Part shown: positions 8,773-17,445 of the stretch, piece by piece | How positions within the stretch are numbered: position 1 is the stretch's first letter | Layout of the letters: each line of letters opens with the position of its first letter | DNA from: Brevibacterium sediminis | GTDB taxonomy: Bacteria > Actinomycetota > Actinomycetes > Actinomycetales > Brevibacteriaceae | Direction: 5' to 3' | Length of the DNA stretch: 64,000 bases | Assembly: GCF_013623905.1 (NCBI RefSeq) | Contig: NZ_JABKDD010000010.1 | Location: forward strand, 62,001 to 126,000 | Made by a program: the position numbers and the translations under genes | The notes under the pieces: model-generated | Database searches by the model: none | What the model saw: only the letters and a program-made list of their open reading frames with translations | Told to the model about the DNA's origin: nothing

Positions 8773-8819
8773 GAAACGACGCTGGGCCGCCCCGAAACGG
8801 GACGGCCCAGCGTCGTTTC
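8773..8819. terminator. Bidirectional terminator between GntR and ProP-like genes
   Basis: A perfect 17-bp inverted repeat (GAAACGACGCTGGGCCG and its complement) surrounds a 13-nt loop. It lies between converging genes and would terminate both transcripts; each arm ends in an AAAC/GTTT run. Confidence 0.85.
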
Positions 8820-8859
8820 ACTCGATCAGGTATCGCAGTCGATCAGGTTCTCACCTCGA

Positions 8860-10398
8860 TCAGGCGGGTGCCTTGTCGGGGTCGATGTCGACGATCGGCA
8901 TGGACTCGATGTCCATATCCGGGTTGTCGGCCTGAGTGCGAGCCAGCTCCTCGGCCTCCTCGTGGGTGTTCACCGTCGGGAACGAGCCCGGCAGCGGTCG
9001 GTGCGCCGATTCCTTCATGAGCAGCACGGCGACGAGTGCGACGACCGAGAAGAACATGATGTAGAACGCGGGCATGTACGAGTTGCCGGTGACATCGATG
9101 AGCGCCTGGGCGAACAGCGGCGTGGTGCCGCCGAACAGAGAGACGCCGAGGTTGAACGTCAGGCCCATCGCACCGTAGCGCGACGCGGTCGGGAACAGCG
9201 CCGGCAGGGTCGAGGCCAGGCAGGCGATGTAGAACCCGGCGGGCAGGGCGACCATGAACAGAGCCACCATCACTGCCCACATCTCACCGATCTGCATGAC
9301 GGCGAACGCGGGAACGATGAGGACGATCGTCATGATGGCTGCTGCCAGGAAGACGAACTTGCGGCCCATCTTGTCGGAGAGTTTGCCGATGAGCGGCAGG
9401 CACAGCGACATGACGACGAGGACCGGGATCGTGGCCACGGCCGCCTGGACATTCGAGACCTTGACGGTCTCCTCCAGGTAGGTGGGCATGAAGCTCGTCA
9501 GCGCGTAGCCGACCGTCTGGGAGCCTGCGACGACGGCGATGCCGATGAGGATCTCTTTCCAGAAGTGACGGATGACGCCGATGAGGCCGTGGCGGGCGTA
9601 CTTGTCGTCCTTGACCTTGACGTCGCGGCCGGCTTCCTCGCTCGATTCGAAGCTCGGGGTCTCCGGGATCTTCAGACGGAACCAGATGGCGACGGCGCCG
9701 AGCGGGATGGCGATGAGGAACGGGATCCTCCAGCCGCCGTCGAGCATGGCGTTCTCGCCGTTGATGGACGTGGTGATCACGGTCGTGAGAGCCACGGTTC
9801 CGGCACCGGCGGCGAAGCCCAGGTAAGAGCCGACATCGAGCCAGGAGGCCCAGTAGCCGCGGGACTTGTCCGGAGCGAACTCCGAGACATAGGTGGTGGC
9901 ACCGGCGTACTCGCCGCCGGTGGAGAAGCCCTGGATCATCTTGAGCAGGTAGAGGGGGACGATCACCCACAGGCCGACCTGGGCCGCGGTGGGCAGGACG
10001 CCGATGAGGGCGGTGGCGGTGGCCATCGTGGCCATGGTGAAGAACAGGACCTTCTGGCGGCCGATCTTGTCACCCAGCGGTCCGAGCACCATGCCGCCGA
10101 GCGGGCGGACGAGGAAGGACACGGCGAAGCCGAGGAGGGTCACGAGCAGACCCATCTGTCGGTCCATGCCTTCGGTGAAGACGGAGGTCATCGTCACGGC
10201 CAGGTAGCCGTAGACGCCGAAGTCGAACCATTCCATGAAGTTGCCGACTGTGGTGCCGCCGATGGCGGTGCGGATCGATTTGCTTTCGACGACGATGCAG
10301 TCATCGGCCTCGAACCGCTTCTGTTTCTTTATTGCACGCCGTTCCTTGCGGGTCGGCTTCTTGTCTTTCTGCGCGGGTCTGTCGTGGCCTTCTGACAT
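8860..10398 (-). CDS. MHS-family MFS transporter, ProP-like (proline/betaine uptake)
   Basis: The 512-residue proton-coupled symporter belongs to the metabolite:H+ symporter branch of the MFS. It has a basic, lysine-rich cytoplasmic N-terminus, then GNFMEWFDFGVYGYLA (the hallmark first helix of ProP-like proteins), the RPLGGMVLGPLGDKIGR loop and the GFSTGGEYAGATTYVSEF segment, with 12 predicted membrane helices. ProP-type proteins import proline, glycine betaine and ectoine; other MHS members carry dicarboxylates or shikimate. The adjacent racemase and demethylase-like genes favour a proline-betaine-like substrate (inference). GAGGAA precedes the ATG by about 7 nt. A TTGACA -35 (10529-10534) and a CRP-like site lie upstream. 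Confidence 0.85.
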   Translation of the reverse strand: MSEGHDRPAQKDKKPTRKERRAIKKQKRFEADDCIVVESKSIRTAIGGTTVGNFMEWFDFGVYGYLAVTMTSVFTEGMDRQMGLLVTLLGFAVSFLVRPLGGMVLGPLGDKIGRQKVLFFTMATMATATALIGVLPTAAQVGLWVIVPLYLLKMIQGFSTGGEYAGATTYVSEFAPDKSRGYWASWLDVGSYLGFAAGAGTVALTTVITTSINGENAMLDGGWRIPFLIAIPLGAVAIWFRLKIPETPSFESSEEAGRDVKVKDDKYARHGLIGVIRHFWKEILIGIAVVAGSQTVGYALTSFMPTYLEETVKVSNVQAAVATIPVLVVMSLCLPLIGKLSDKMGRKFVFLAAAIMTIVLIVPAFAVMQIGEMWAVMVALFMVALPAGFYIACLASTLPALFPTASRYGAMGLTFNLGVSLFGGTTPLFAQALIDVTGNSYMPAFYIMFFSVVALVAVLLMKESAHRPLPGSFPTVNTHEEAEELARTQADNPDMDIESMPIVDIDPDKAPA

Positions 10399-10710
10399 CA
10401 GTGGTTCCTCGTTTCAGCTGCTGCTAGGCAAGTTGCAGGGCCGAGTCGCCGGAATGGTGCGAACTCTGCGCGGCAGTTGCTGTCGGATTTCGACAATGCA
10501 GAACATCCTTGCTTGGTACTCAGGGAGTGTCAATAAAAATTGTGACACAGTTCACGAGGAATGCGCCGGATGGCAGATAGCTTCGTTGAAATTCGTCCAG
10601 TGGTCCAGAAAATACGCAAGAAATATGTTGCCTAATTCGCAGTGGCACTTGTCCAGTGGCGTTGTCGGCAGCGACCGGCGGCCACGGGGTGGATGGTGAC
10701 TGCGCGAAGA
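10399..10710. other. 312-bp intergenic region upstream of the ProP-like gene
   Basis: I see no gene here. Its middle (about 10515-10640) is clearly richer in A+T than the surroundings. It holds the TTGACA -35 candidate on the minus strand (10529-10534) with a weak AAGGAT -10 18 nt further on, and a CRP/GlxR-like dyad. The end near 10660-10710 probably contains the 3' untranslated part of the decarboxylase gene; no convincing hairpin terminator was found. Confidence 0.5.
10541..10556. promoter_or_regulatory. CRP/GlxR-like dyad upstream of the ProP-like gene
   Basis: TGTGA-CACAGT-TCACG matches the TGTGA-N6-TCACA pattern at nine of ten conserved positions. It lies directly upstream of a TTGACA -35 on the minus strand, where an actinobacterial CRP/FNR-type regulator could act. 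Confidence 0.4.
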
Positions 10711-12255
10711 TCAGTTCCTGACGACGCGATAGGTCGCGAGGCCGGGATCGACGGCGCCGCGGACGTGGCCGGACGGACTCGCCGCCACGGCCTGGAGGAA
10801 GTCGACGGTGTCGGCGGTGATCTCCTCGCCGGGCAGGACATTGGGGATGCCGGGCGGGTACGCGGCCAGCGAGCTCACGCTCACCCGTCCGACCGCCTCG
10901 GCGGCGGTGACGAGTTCGGAATCGGCGAAATACGCCTCACGCGGTGTCATCGCCAACCGGCCGGGCGTGGGCAGCGGCGGGAGGGAGGCTGCCGGGCTCG
11001 TCACCGTGGCGGAGTCCGCGGTTTCGAGTCGCATGGTCTCCAGGGCGTCGATGAGGCGGCCGATGTCCGGGGACTTGCCGATGCCGATGAGGGCGACGAG
11101 GGTGGTCGCCGTCGACATCTCGGGGAAGATGTCGAATTCCTCGGCCAGGCGTTTGCGCACCGTGTGACCGTCGAGTCCGGTCGCGGTGATGTCGATGGGC
11201 AGGCGGAACGGGTCGATGTCGACGACGTCGGCATGACCGAGGAACTCGCCGGACAACAGGTGGTAGCGGTCGGTGGCTTCGATCTGCGCACGGATGTGGC
11301 GGATGTTCTCCAGCGAATCCGTGATCGCCTCGGTCGAGGTCATGAGTGCGCGGCGGGCGAGGTCGATCGAAGCCATGAGATGGGCGTTCTCGCTCGTCGA
11401 AGCGGTCATCATAAAGGCCCGGGCCAGCGCCGGTTCGAGGCGATCGGCGAATTCGGTGTCGCCGAGGTGGAGGAGCGCGGACTGGGTGAGCGAGCCTGCG
11501 AGTTTGTGCGTGCTCATGATGACGATGTCGGCGCCCTGGGTGACGGGGGAGGCCGGCAGGTCAGGGTGGAAGCCGAAGTGGGCACCCCAGGCGGCGTCGA
11601 CGATCAGTGCCGCGCCTGCTTCGTGGGCCGCCTCGGCGAGGGCTTCGACGTCGGCCACAGCGCCGAAGTAGCTCGGGGTCACGAGGTAGACGGCGGTCAC
11701 CGGCTCGGGGTGATTGCGGATGGCCAGGCGCAGGGCGTCGGGGGTGACACCGTGGGCGATGCCGTTGACTTCGTCGACGTTGGGGTAGACGAAGCCGGGG
11801 TTGAGCCCGGCCAGCACGATTCCGTCGATGAAGCTCGAATGCGCGCTGCGCTGGGCGACGACGCCGGACCCGAGGGTGCCGATGGCCAGGGCGGCCATGC
11901 GGTTGCCCTGCGAGGAGCCGTTGGTGAGGAACCAGGTGCGGCGGGCGCCCCAGGCCTCGGCGGCCAATTGCAGGGCTTCGTCCTTCGGGGTGTCGACGCC
12001 GAGGTCGATGCCGTCGAAGAGCGGGGGGATGTCCAGGGAGAGGGTGTGCTCGCCGAAGAATTCGGCTTGACCTGCGGAGATGCCCTCGGTCGTGCCTCCG
12101 TGTCCGGGGGTGGACAGGAACAGCGAGTTGCGGTCGGCCGCGTGCGCCAGAGCTTCGGCATAGGGCGCGCGTGACTGCGTGAGGGCAGGATGCATCGGCG
12201 ACCCCGAGGAGGAGTGCGGGGCCGGGGGCATGGGGGAGTCCTGGTGCACGGTCAT
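10711..12255 (-). CDS. PLP-dependent Orn/Lys/Arg decarboxylase-like protein
   Basis: The 514-residue fold-type I PLP enzyme belongs to the Orn/Lys/Arg decarboxylase group. It contains STPGHGG (49-54), TNGSSQGN near the phosphate site, Asp220 in VDAAWGAH (the pyridine-nitrogen aspartate, usually D-E-A-H-G-A-H) and the Schiff-base Lys251 in STHKLAGSLTQSA. The C-terminal domain holds PPGIPNVLPGEEI, usual in this family. It would produce a polyamine from a basic amino acid, but substrate is not assignable. It is divergent from a LysR gene across a small dyad. There is no clear ribosome site at 12255; CTTAAT 8 nt upstream suggests a leaderless transcript, and a start at 12231 is possible. Confidence 0.8.
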   Translation of the reverse strand: MTVHQDSPMPPAPHSSSGSPMHPALTQSRAPYAEALAHAADRNSLFLSTPGHGGTTEGISAGQAEFFGEHTLSLDIPPLFDGIDLGVDTPKDEALQLAAEAWGARRTWFLTNGSSQGNRMAALAIGTLGSGVVAQRSAHSSFIDGIVLAGLNPGFVYPNVDEVNGIAHGVTPDALRLAIRNHPEPVTAVYLVTPSYFGAVADVEALAEAAHEAGAALIVDAAWGAHFGFHPDLPASPVTQGADIVIMSTHKLAGSLTQSALLHLGDTEFADRLEPALARAFMMTASTSENAHLMASIDLARRALMTSTEAITDSLENIRHIRAQIEATDRYHLLSGEFLGHADVVDIDPFRLPIDITATGLDGHTVRKRLAEEFDIFPEMSTATTLVALIGIGKSPDIGRLIDALETMRLETADSATVTSPAASLPPLPTPGRLAMTPREAYFADSELVTAAEAVGRVSVSSLAAYPPGIPNVLPGEEITADTVDFLQAVAASPSGHVRGAVDPGLATYRVVRN

Positions 12256-12292
12256 GCGTCCAGATTAAGGAGGCGAGCAGGTACGAGAGAAT

Positions 12293-12312
12293 AGCAACTT
12301 TCCTCTGTTGCT
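12293..12312. promoter_or_regulatory. Candidate LysR operator
   Basis: AGCAAC-N8-GTTGCT inverted repeat in the 91-bp divergent region, directly followed on the plus strand by TATAGT (12314-12319), a -10 candidate for the LysR gene. Confidence 0.5.
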
Positions 12313-12346
12313 CTATAGTCAGTATTGAACTCAATGGGGGAGATCA

Positions 12347-13351
12347 ATGGAACCACTCGATACCCGCGGCCTCACCGCTCTGCGCGCCGTGGCCGACACC
12401 GGATCCGTCGCCGCGGCCGCTGCCGCGCTGCAGTGGAGCCAGCCGACGGTCAATCATCATCTGCGCAATCTCGAGCGTGCCCTCGGCGCTACTCTGCTCG
12501 ATCGCACACCGCGCGGATCACAGCCGACGACCGTGGGCAGCCTCGTGGTGACCCGAGCCGTGGAGATCCTCGGACTGTGCCAGCGCCTCGGCGCCGAGGT
12601 GGCTCTCTGGCGGGAATCTCAGGCCGTGCCGGTGCGCATCGGGGCCGTGCCCACCGTCGGTGCTCGCGTCATCCCGCGCCTCCACGATCAGCTGCAGGCT
12701 CGCCCGAGGTGGCAGACCCGTGACGCGGCGGTCGCCGGTGACCGGACCGACGTACTCACCGCGGCCCTGGATGTGACGATGGACGAGCACGCGAAGCTCG
12801 TCTCCCGGCTCGAGTCCGGGGACCTCGACCTCGCGCTGCTCGTGTCGACCGATCTCGACCGGACGTGGATCCCGGCGACGCTGACCGCCGCGCACCTGTA
12901 TTCGGAGAGGCTGTTCCTGTGCGTGCCGCGCTCGATCGGTCCGATCGAGCGCGATTCCCACGGCATGCCCGACCTCGCCGTGCTCGTGTCGCAGACCTGG
13001 GCGTTCAGCATCGACCCCGGTGACGCCATCGACGAGGTGGTCCGCTCCTTCTGTCTGAGTGCTGGGTTCGAACCCCGCGTGGGGATGCGGATGGATGACT
13101 ATGCGGCCATCAACCGGATGATCTCGGCCGGTCTGGCGGTGGCGATGATCCCCGAATCATCGCTGTCGACAGACCCGGACATCACCGTCATCCCGATGCC
13201 GCTCAGCGACTGCCGCCGTGACGTCCTGCTCGTCTCCCGGTCCTCGCGGCCACAGGGGCACGCCCGTCACGATCCGATCGTCGATGCGCACAATTCCGCC
13301 ATCGCCGAGGTGGTCGCCGACGTCCGTACCGTCACCCGGCAGTGGCGGTGA
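12347..13351 (+). CDS. LysR family transcriptional regulator
   Basis: The 334-residue LTTR has an N-terminal winged HTH (LTALRAVADTGSVAAAAAALQWSQPTVNHHLRNLERALGATLLDR, residues 8-52) and a periplasmic-binding-like effector domain. A segment at about 115-150 (RWQTRDAAVAGDRTDVLTAALDVTMDEHAK) is longer than typical. It faces the Orn/Lys/Arg-decarboxylase-like gene across an AGCAAC/GTTGCT dyad and presumably regulates it. GGGGGAG precedes the ATG by about 5 nt. It converges with the mevalonate operon's last gene; only 34 nt separate them, without an obvious terminator. Confidence 0.85.
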   Translation: MEPLDTRGLTALRAVADTGSVAAAAAALQWSQPTVNHHLRNLERALGATLLDRTPRGSQPTTVGSLVVTRAVEILGLCQRLGAEVALWRESQAVPVRIGAVPTVGARVIPRLHDQLQARPRWQTRDAAVAGDRTDVLTAALDVTMDEHAKLVSRLESGDLDLALLVSTDLDRTWIPATLTAAHLYSERLFLCVPRSIGPIERDSHGMPDLAVLVSQTWAFSIDPGDAIDEVVRSFCLSAGFEPRVGMRMDDYAAINRMISAGLAVAMIPESSLSTDPDITVIPMPLSDCRRDVLLVSRSSRPQGHARHDPIVDAHNSAIAEVVADVRTVTRQWR

Positions 13352-13385
13352 TGCTGCGGTTTCAGAGCGGCGGTCAGAACGTGCC

Positions 13386-14771
13386 TCACAGCGCGAGGAT
13401 CGCGGGCACGGTGAGCACCGCGACGTAGTAGCCCATGAACTGGACGCCGGCGTGCATGCCGATGAACCGGTTGAAGAGTCCCCCGACGAGGCCGACGGTG
13501 ATCGTCACTCCGAGCGCCAGCAGACCGCCTTCGTAGAGGCAGATGACGCAGATGAGAGCCGCGAACCCAGCGATGATCGCCTCGTGGGAGACCGATCGCA
13601 TCACCCAGGTCGCCGCTCGGTGAGCGTTCGTCATCACGAATGGGTAGGCGATGGCGACCGCGATGACCGCCGCGATCACGGAGAAGAGCGCGAACTGCCC
13701 GGTCGTGAGCAGGTCGTGGAGGTTGTTCGTCGTCCCTGCCTCGGCATCGAGTGTATAAACAGGAGGAGCGTTGAACAGCGGTCCTGCGGGACCGGCTGCC
13801 ATCGGTGACAGGGGCAGGCCGATCGCGATGAGCGGGATGAGAGTCTCGGCAATATAGGTCGACTCTGTGGTCCCGTTGCGGACAGTGATGACGGTGGTGA
13901 GTCGTTCATACCCGTTCTTGACCCGGCTTCCGACGATCTCGCCCATGAGCACAGCCATGGCCACGGGGGAGAAGACGAAGGTCGCGCTGGTGATCGCTGC
14001 CGAACCGCCCGTGTATGCCAGTTGCTTTCCGGTCAGCACCTTGAAGGGGTTCGGCATCCTCGATCCCCCTGCGGGCCGGACGTCGGGAGCAAGATTGAAC
14101 TCCCGCTTGCCCGACTGCTGCATCGAGCGGCGTCCGGCGGGGGAGAGCGCAGCGAACAGGTCGAAGATGAGCGGCCCGGTGGCGATGCCGAGGAAGAACG
14201 AAGTGGTGAAGGTCGTTTCCTTCTGCTCCATGATGAAGGCCTGCAGGCCGACGATGAGCAGGACGAACGGGACGAGCCCCGCAACCGCAGCGAGCTTGCC
14301 CTTCGAAGTGTAGGCGACGAGGACGGCCGCAGCGATGAAGATCCAGGGAGCGGCAGCGCCGATCGCCTCGGCGAAAGGGGTGAGTACGAGGGCGAACACG
14401 ATCGACAGCGGAATGGCAATGGCAACTGAGACGACTCCTCCGGAGATCGCCTTCTGAAGTGCGATATGCGGGATTCCGAGAGACCTCAGCAGCTGCGCCT
14501 CACGCAGCATCGGCACTGCCGTGGTGTCACCGGGAATTCCGAGGAGAGTTGTCGGCACGGCGTGGGAGATGTGTTTGGCAATGATCGCGGCGAGGAAGAA
14601 CGCGAGCACCCCGGCAGGAGGCACCCCGATGAGGATGACAAGCAGCGCCAGCGGTGCCACGATCGCCGTCTCGTCCGTGCCCGAGATCAGTCCGATTCCG
14701 GTGAAGAGCACCCCGGAGAGAAGCGCCATCCCGACGGCCCACAGTACTGGTTCGATGAGTTCCGCGGTCAC
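13386..14771 (-). CDS. Polytopic membrane transporter, weakly TctA-like, of the mevalonate operon
   Basis: The 461-residue integral membrane protein has about 10-12 hydrophobic helices and motifs SGTDETAIVAPL (30-41), PTTLLGIPGDTTAVPML (about 73-89) and GIPHIALQKAISGG. The N-terminal GIxxGTxxx and IPG motifs loosely recall the TctA subunit of tripartite tricarboxylate transporters, but no TctC binding protein is encoded nearby. It is the last gene of the operon and overlaps the stop of a small membrane protein (ATGA), so the two are probably subunits of one carrier. The context implies uptake of mevalonate or a related branched hydroxyacid; this is inference. Confidence 0.6.
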   Translation of the reverse strand: MTAELIEPVLWAVGMALLSGVLFTGIGLISGTDETAIVAPLALLVILIGVPPAGVLAFFLAAIIAKHISHAVPTTLLGIPGDTTAVPMLREAQLLRSLGIPHIALQKAISGGVVSVAIAIPLSIVFALVLTPFAEAIGAAAPWIFIAAAVLVAYTSKGKLAAVAGLVPFVLLIVGLQAFIMEQKETTFTTSFFLGIATGPLIFDLFAALSPAGRRSMQQSGKREFNLAPDVRPAGGSRMPNPFKVLTGKQLAYTGGSAAITSATFVFSPVAMAVLMGEIVGSRVKNGYERLTTVITVRNGTTESTYIAETLIPLIAIGLPLSPMAAGPAGPLFNAPPVYTLDAEAGTTNNLHDLLTTGQFALFSVIAAVIAVAIAYPFVMTNAHRAATWVMRSVSHEAIIAGFAALICVICLYEGGLLALGVTITVGLVGGLFNRFIGMHAGVQFMGYYVAVLTVPAILAL

Positions 14772-15190
14772 TGGTGCTCACCCTTCTCGCGGATGCGCGC
14801 CTCATGGTTGTCGACGAGGGCGTCGAAGAGACCGAGGGCTCGGACTTCTGCCTGAACCGCCGGACCGAGGTCGCGGGGGTCGCCGAGATCCCCGTATTCC
14901 TCGACGACCTCGTCGATGATCTCCTGCCGGTTGCGGGTGTCGGCCGCCGAGGTGGTGATCACTCTCTTGGGTTTGAACAGAAATCCGGAGATCACGGCGC
15001 CGACGATGCAGCCGACGATGCCGACGAGGAGCGCATAGGAGTGACCCAGCGCTTCATCGTCTCCGGCAGCGAAGAGATGATCGGCGATGAGGTAGGCCGG
15101 GACTGCTGTCCCGACGGCTATGGCGATACCGCCGATGAGATGTCTGGGGTCGACGGTGTCATTCCACACCTCGAGCAATTGCGGCATCAT
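14768..15190 (-). CDS. Small membrane protein, probable partner of the operon transporter
   Basis: This 140-residue protein has two or three predicted membrane helices (HLIGGIAIAVGTAVPAYLIAD; YALLVGIVGCIVGAVISGFLF) and a cytoplasmic acidic C-terminus of about 65 residues. I do not recognise its family. It is encoded between HMG-CoA lyase and the large transporter and is coupled to the latter by an ATGA overlap, the pattern of a small TctB-like subunit paired with a large permease. The function as a transport partner is inference from position and topology. Confidence 0.6.
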   Translation of the reverse strand: MMPQLLEVWNDTVDPRHLIGGIAIAVGTAVPAYLIADHLFAAGDDEALGHSYALLVGIVGCIVGAVISGFLFKPKRVITTSAADTRNRQEIIDEVVEEYGDLGDPRDLGPAVQAEVRALGLFDALVDNHEARIREKGEHQ

Positions 15191-15238
15191 TGCCTGCCTT
15201 CTGTCGGCCGACGGCTGTCGGGAACGTGAACGATGGAA

Positions 15239-16174
15239 CTACCGGCCGAGGATGGCCGAGGATGTTGCGGATGGAAGCGGAATGCCGAGCTGCTCGCCCA
15301 GCCACTGGCTGATCGAAGCCACGGCCTCGTTGTCGACGCCGGTGGAGATGCCCAGCCCCTGAAGCATCCAGAGAAGATCCTCAGTGGCCAGGTTTCCGGA
15401 AGCTGTGCGGGCGAAGGGGCAGCCACCGATCCCTCCTGCCGATGCGTCGAACTGACTGACACCTGCTTGAAGCGCGGAATAGACATTCGCAAGCGCCTGG
15501 CCATAGGTGTTGTGGGTGTGCAGGGCGATCCGATCGATCGGAATCCCGGCGCCGACCAGGCTATCAAGAACAGCGGTCACATGACCGGGAGTCGCGGTTC
15601 CGATGGTATCGCCGAGCGAGATCGTCAGGCAGCCGGCATCGACGAGGCGACGCGCAGCCGTAGCGACGCGATCAGGATCGACCGCGCCTTCCCAGGGGTC
15701 CCCGAAGACCATCGACAGATAGCCGCGCACCCGCAGGCCCGCCACAGTCGCTGCGCGTGCCACCTCGAGGCTGCGATCGGTGGTGTGCTGAAGGGAACCG
15801 CCGAGGTTGGCCTGCGCGAACGATTCTGTGACGCTGATGAAGACCGAAGCATCCTTCGTTCCCGCCGCAACGGCATCATCGAGACCCCGCTGGTTCGGGA
15901 CGAGGACGGGGAACGCGAATTCGGAGTCCAGGTCGAGCCCGGCAAGCACCGATCGGGTGTCGGCCATCTGGGGAACGGCTCGCGGAGAGACGAAGCTTCC
16001 GGCTTCGATGGTCTTCAGGCCGGCTCCGGAGAGCCGCCGGATCAGTTCGAGCCGTGTTGAGACAGGAAGTGTGCGTGCTTGCGACTGCAGACCATCTCGA
16101 GCGCTGACTTCGCAGATACTGACCTCGGTCGGCAGGTTCGACGAGGCGAACTGCTGTGGAAGCTGTGCCGTCAT
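15239..16174 (-). CDS. mvaB: Hydroxymethylglutaryl-CoA lyase
   Basis: The 311-residue TIM-barrel lyase splits HMG-CoA into acetoacetate and acetyl-CoA. Key residues are visible: Arg26-Asp27 in EVSARDGLQ, metal ligands His219 and His221 in HTHNTYGQ, and the catalytic-loop Cys252 in GGIGGCPFA. The length matches bacterial HMG-CoA lyases. The start overlaps the stop of the HMG-CoA reductase gene (ATGA), so the two enzymes are made together. Next to a class II reductase it completes the route mevalonate to HMG-CoA to acetoacetate plus acetyl-CoA, as in the Pseudomonas mevalonii mvaAB operon, rather than leucine breakdown. Confidence 0.92.
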   Translation of the reverse strand: MTAQLPQQFASSNLPTEVSICEVSARDGLQSQARTLPVSTRLELIRRLSGAGLKTIEAGSFVSPRAVPQMADTRSVLAGLDLDSEFAFPVLVPNQRGLDDAVAAGTKDASVFISVTESFAQANLGGSLQHTTDRSLEVARAATVAGLRVRGYLSMVFGDPWEGAVDPDRVATAARRLVDAGCLTISLGDTIGTATPGHVTAVLDSLVGAGIPIDRIALHTHNTYGQALANVYSALQAGVSQFDASAGGIGGCPFARTASGNLATEDLLWMLQGLGISTGVDNEAVASISQWLGEQLGIPLPSATSSAILGR

Positions 16175-17445
16175 CGCGACACACCGGAGCGGAGTTCGTC
16201 GAGGATTGACTGGACCCTGTCGAACCGGAAGGTCCTCTCCTTGATCAGGCGGTCCACGATGATCGCTGTCTCCTCGGCGTTCGCTCCGGCAGAGGCAGCG
16301 AGGTTCTTCGCATGAAGTGACATGTGTCCGCGCTGCACGCCCTCGGTGGCGAGAACTCGCATTGCCGCGAGGTTCTGCGCCAAGCCGGCGGCGACGATCA
16401 TCTCGGCGAGATCCTGTGCGCTCGCCACTTCGGCGATCTGCAGTGCTGTGCGCGCGGCGGGATGGACCTTGGTGGCACCCCCGACAAGGCCGACCGGCAT
16501 GGGCACCTCGAGGGTGCCGACCAGGTCTCCGTCGGCATTCCTCTCAAACGTCGAGAGGGAAGAGTAGCGGCCGTCTACGAGCGCATGGGAGTGCGCTCCG
16601 GCCTCGACCGCGCGGGTGTCGTTCCCGGTGGCGAGGACGACCGCGGAGATGCCGTTCATGATGCCCTTGTTGTGAGTGGCCGCTCGATAGGGATCGGCTG
16701 CGGCGAGTTCGTATGCGTGGAGGATGTTGTCGATGACCTCGTCTCCGCCGAGCAGATCCCTGTCGAAGACTGCCCGTGCCCGAGACAGTCGACGGTCCGC
16801 CTTGTTGGTGAGGATGCGCAGGAGCGCGTCACCTCCGGCGATGGCTGCCACGGTTCCGGAGACCGCCTCAGCCATCGTGTTGACCGCATTCGCCCCCATT
16901 GCGTCTCGAACATCGACGAGGAGGTGGACGAGAACATACGTCATCGTCCGTGCCTCGACGAGGCGGACCTCGATGCCTTTGACTCCGCCGCCGACCTCGA
17001 CGAGCTTGGGATCCTGCGCATTGGCCAGGTCGATGATCTCTGCTTGGCGTTCGAGGACACGTGTGCGCGCGGCCTGTGGGTCCGCCACGTTGACGAGCTG
17101 GATCTGTGCCTGCATGACGGGCTCGGTCGAGCTTGTGAAGAAACCGCCGTGCGGACGTGCCATTCGTGCTGCGTTGCTGGCGGCGGCGATGACCGAGGCC
17201 TCTTCGGTTGCCATGGGTACGAGCACGTCGGTGCCGTTGATCGTGAAGTTGGTGGCTGCGCCGAGCGGAAGCGAGAACACGCCGAAGATGTTCTCGCTGA
17301 GGTTGGCGGCGTCTTCGGGACCGAAAGCGTCCGCATCGAGCTGGCTGAACAGTTCGGCGTCGAGCCCAATCGAGGCTGCGACGGCCTTCCTGCGATCATC
17401 GACCGACATATTTCGGAAGTCGGCAATTCGGCTGTTCACTGCCAT
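16171..17445 (-). CDS. mvaA: Class II (degradative) hydroxymethylglutaryl-CoA reductase
   Basis: The 424-residue enzyme has the length and motifs of class II HMG-CoA reductase, which in catabolism oxidises mevalonate plus CoA to HMG-CoA. Catalytic residues align with the P. mevalonii enzyme: Glu82 in ATEEASV, Lys260 in THNKGIMNG, Asp276 in GNDTRAVEAGAH and the His374/His378 flap in GHMSLHAKN. The dinucleotide motif DAMGANAVNTMAEAV lies at 181-195. GGAG precedes the ATG by about 8 nt. It is the first gene of a four-gene operon and lies 150 bp downstream of the PucR-like regulator. No other mevalonate-pathway gene is present in the window, which supports a degradative role. Confidence 0.93.
   Translation of the reverse strand: MAVNSRIADFRNMSVDDRRKAVAASIGLDAELFSQLDADAFGPEDAANLSENIFGVFSLPLGAATNFTINGTDVLVPMATEEASVIAAASNAARMARPHGGFFTSSTEPVMQAQIQLVNVADPQAARTRVLERQAEIIDLANAQDPKLVEVGGGVKGIEVRLVEARTMTYVLVHLLVDVRDAMGANAVNTMAEAVSGTVAAIAGGDALLRILTNKADRRLSRARAVFDRDLLGGDEVIDNILHAYELAAADPYRAATHNKGIMNGISAVVLATGNDTRAVEAGAHSHALVDGRYSSLSTFERNADGDLVGTLEVPMPVGLVGGATKVHPAARTALQIAEVASAQDLAEMIVAAGLAQNLAAMRVLATEGVQRGHMSLHAKNLAASAGANAEETAIIVDRLIKERTFRFDRVQSILDELRSGVSR

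Noticed and set aside
8962-10395. Long open frame (477 codons) on the plus strand antisense to the ProP-like transporter
   Set aside because: The minus strand encodes a textbook MHS transporter with ribosome site; the antisense frame is Gly/Asp/His/Arg-rich low-complexity protein typical of GC-rich shadow frames.
13386-14771. Assigning the 461-residue protein firmly as TctA
   Set aside because: The family signature is only loosely matched and no TctC binding protein is present; kept as weakly TctA-like.
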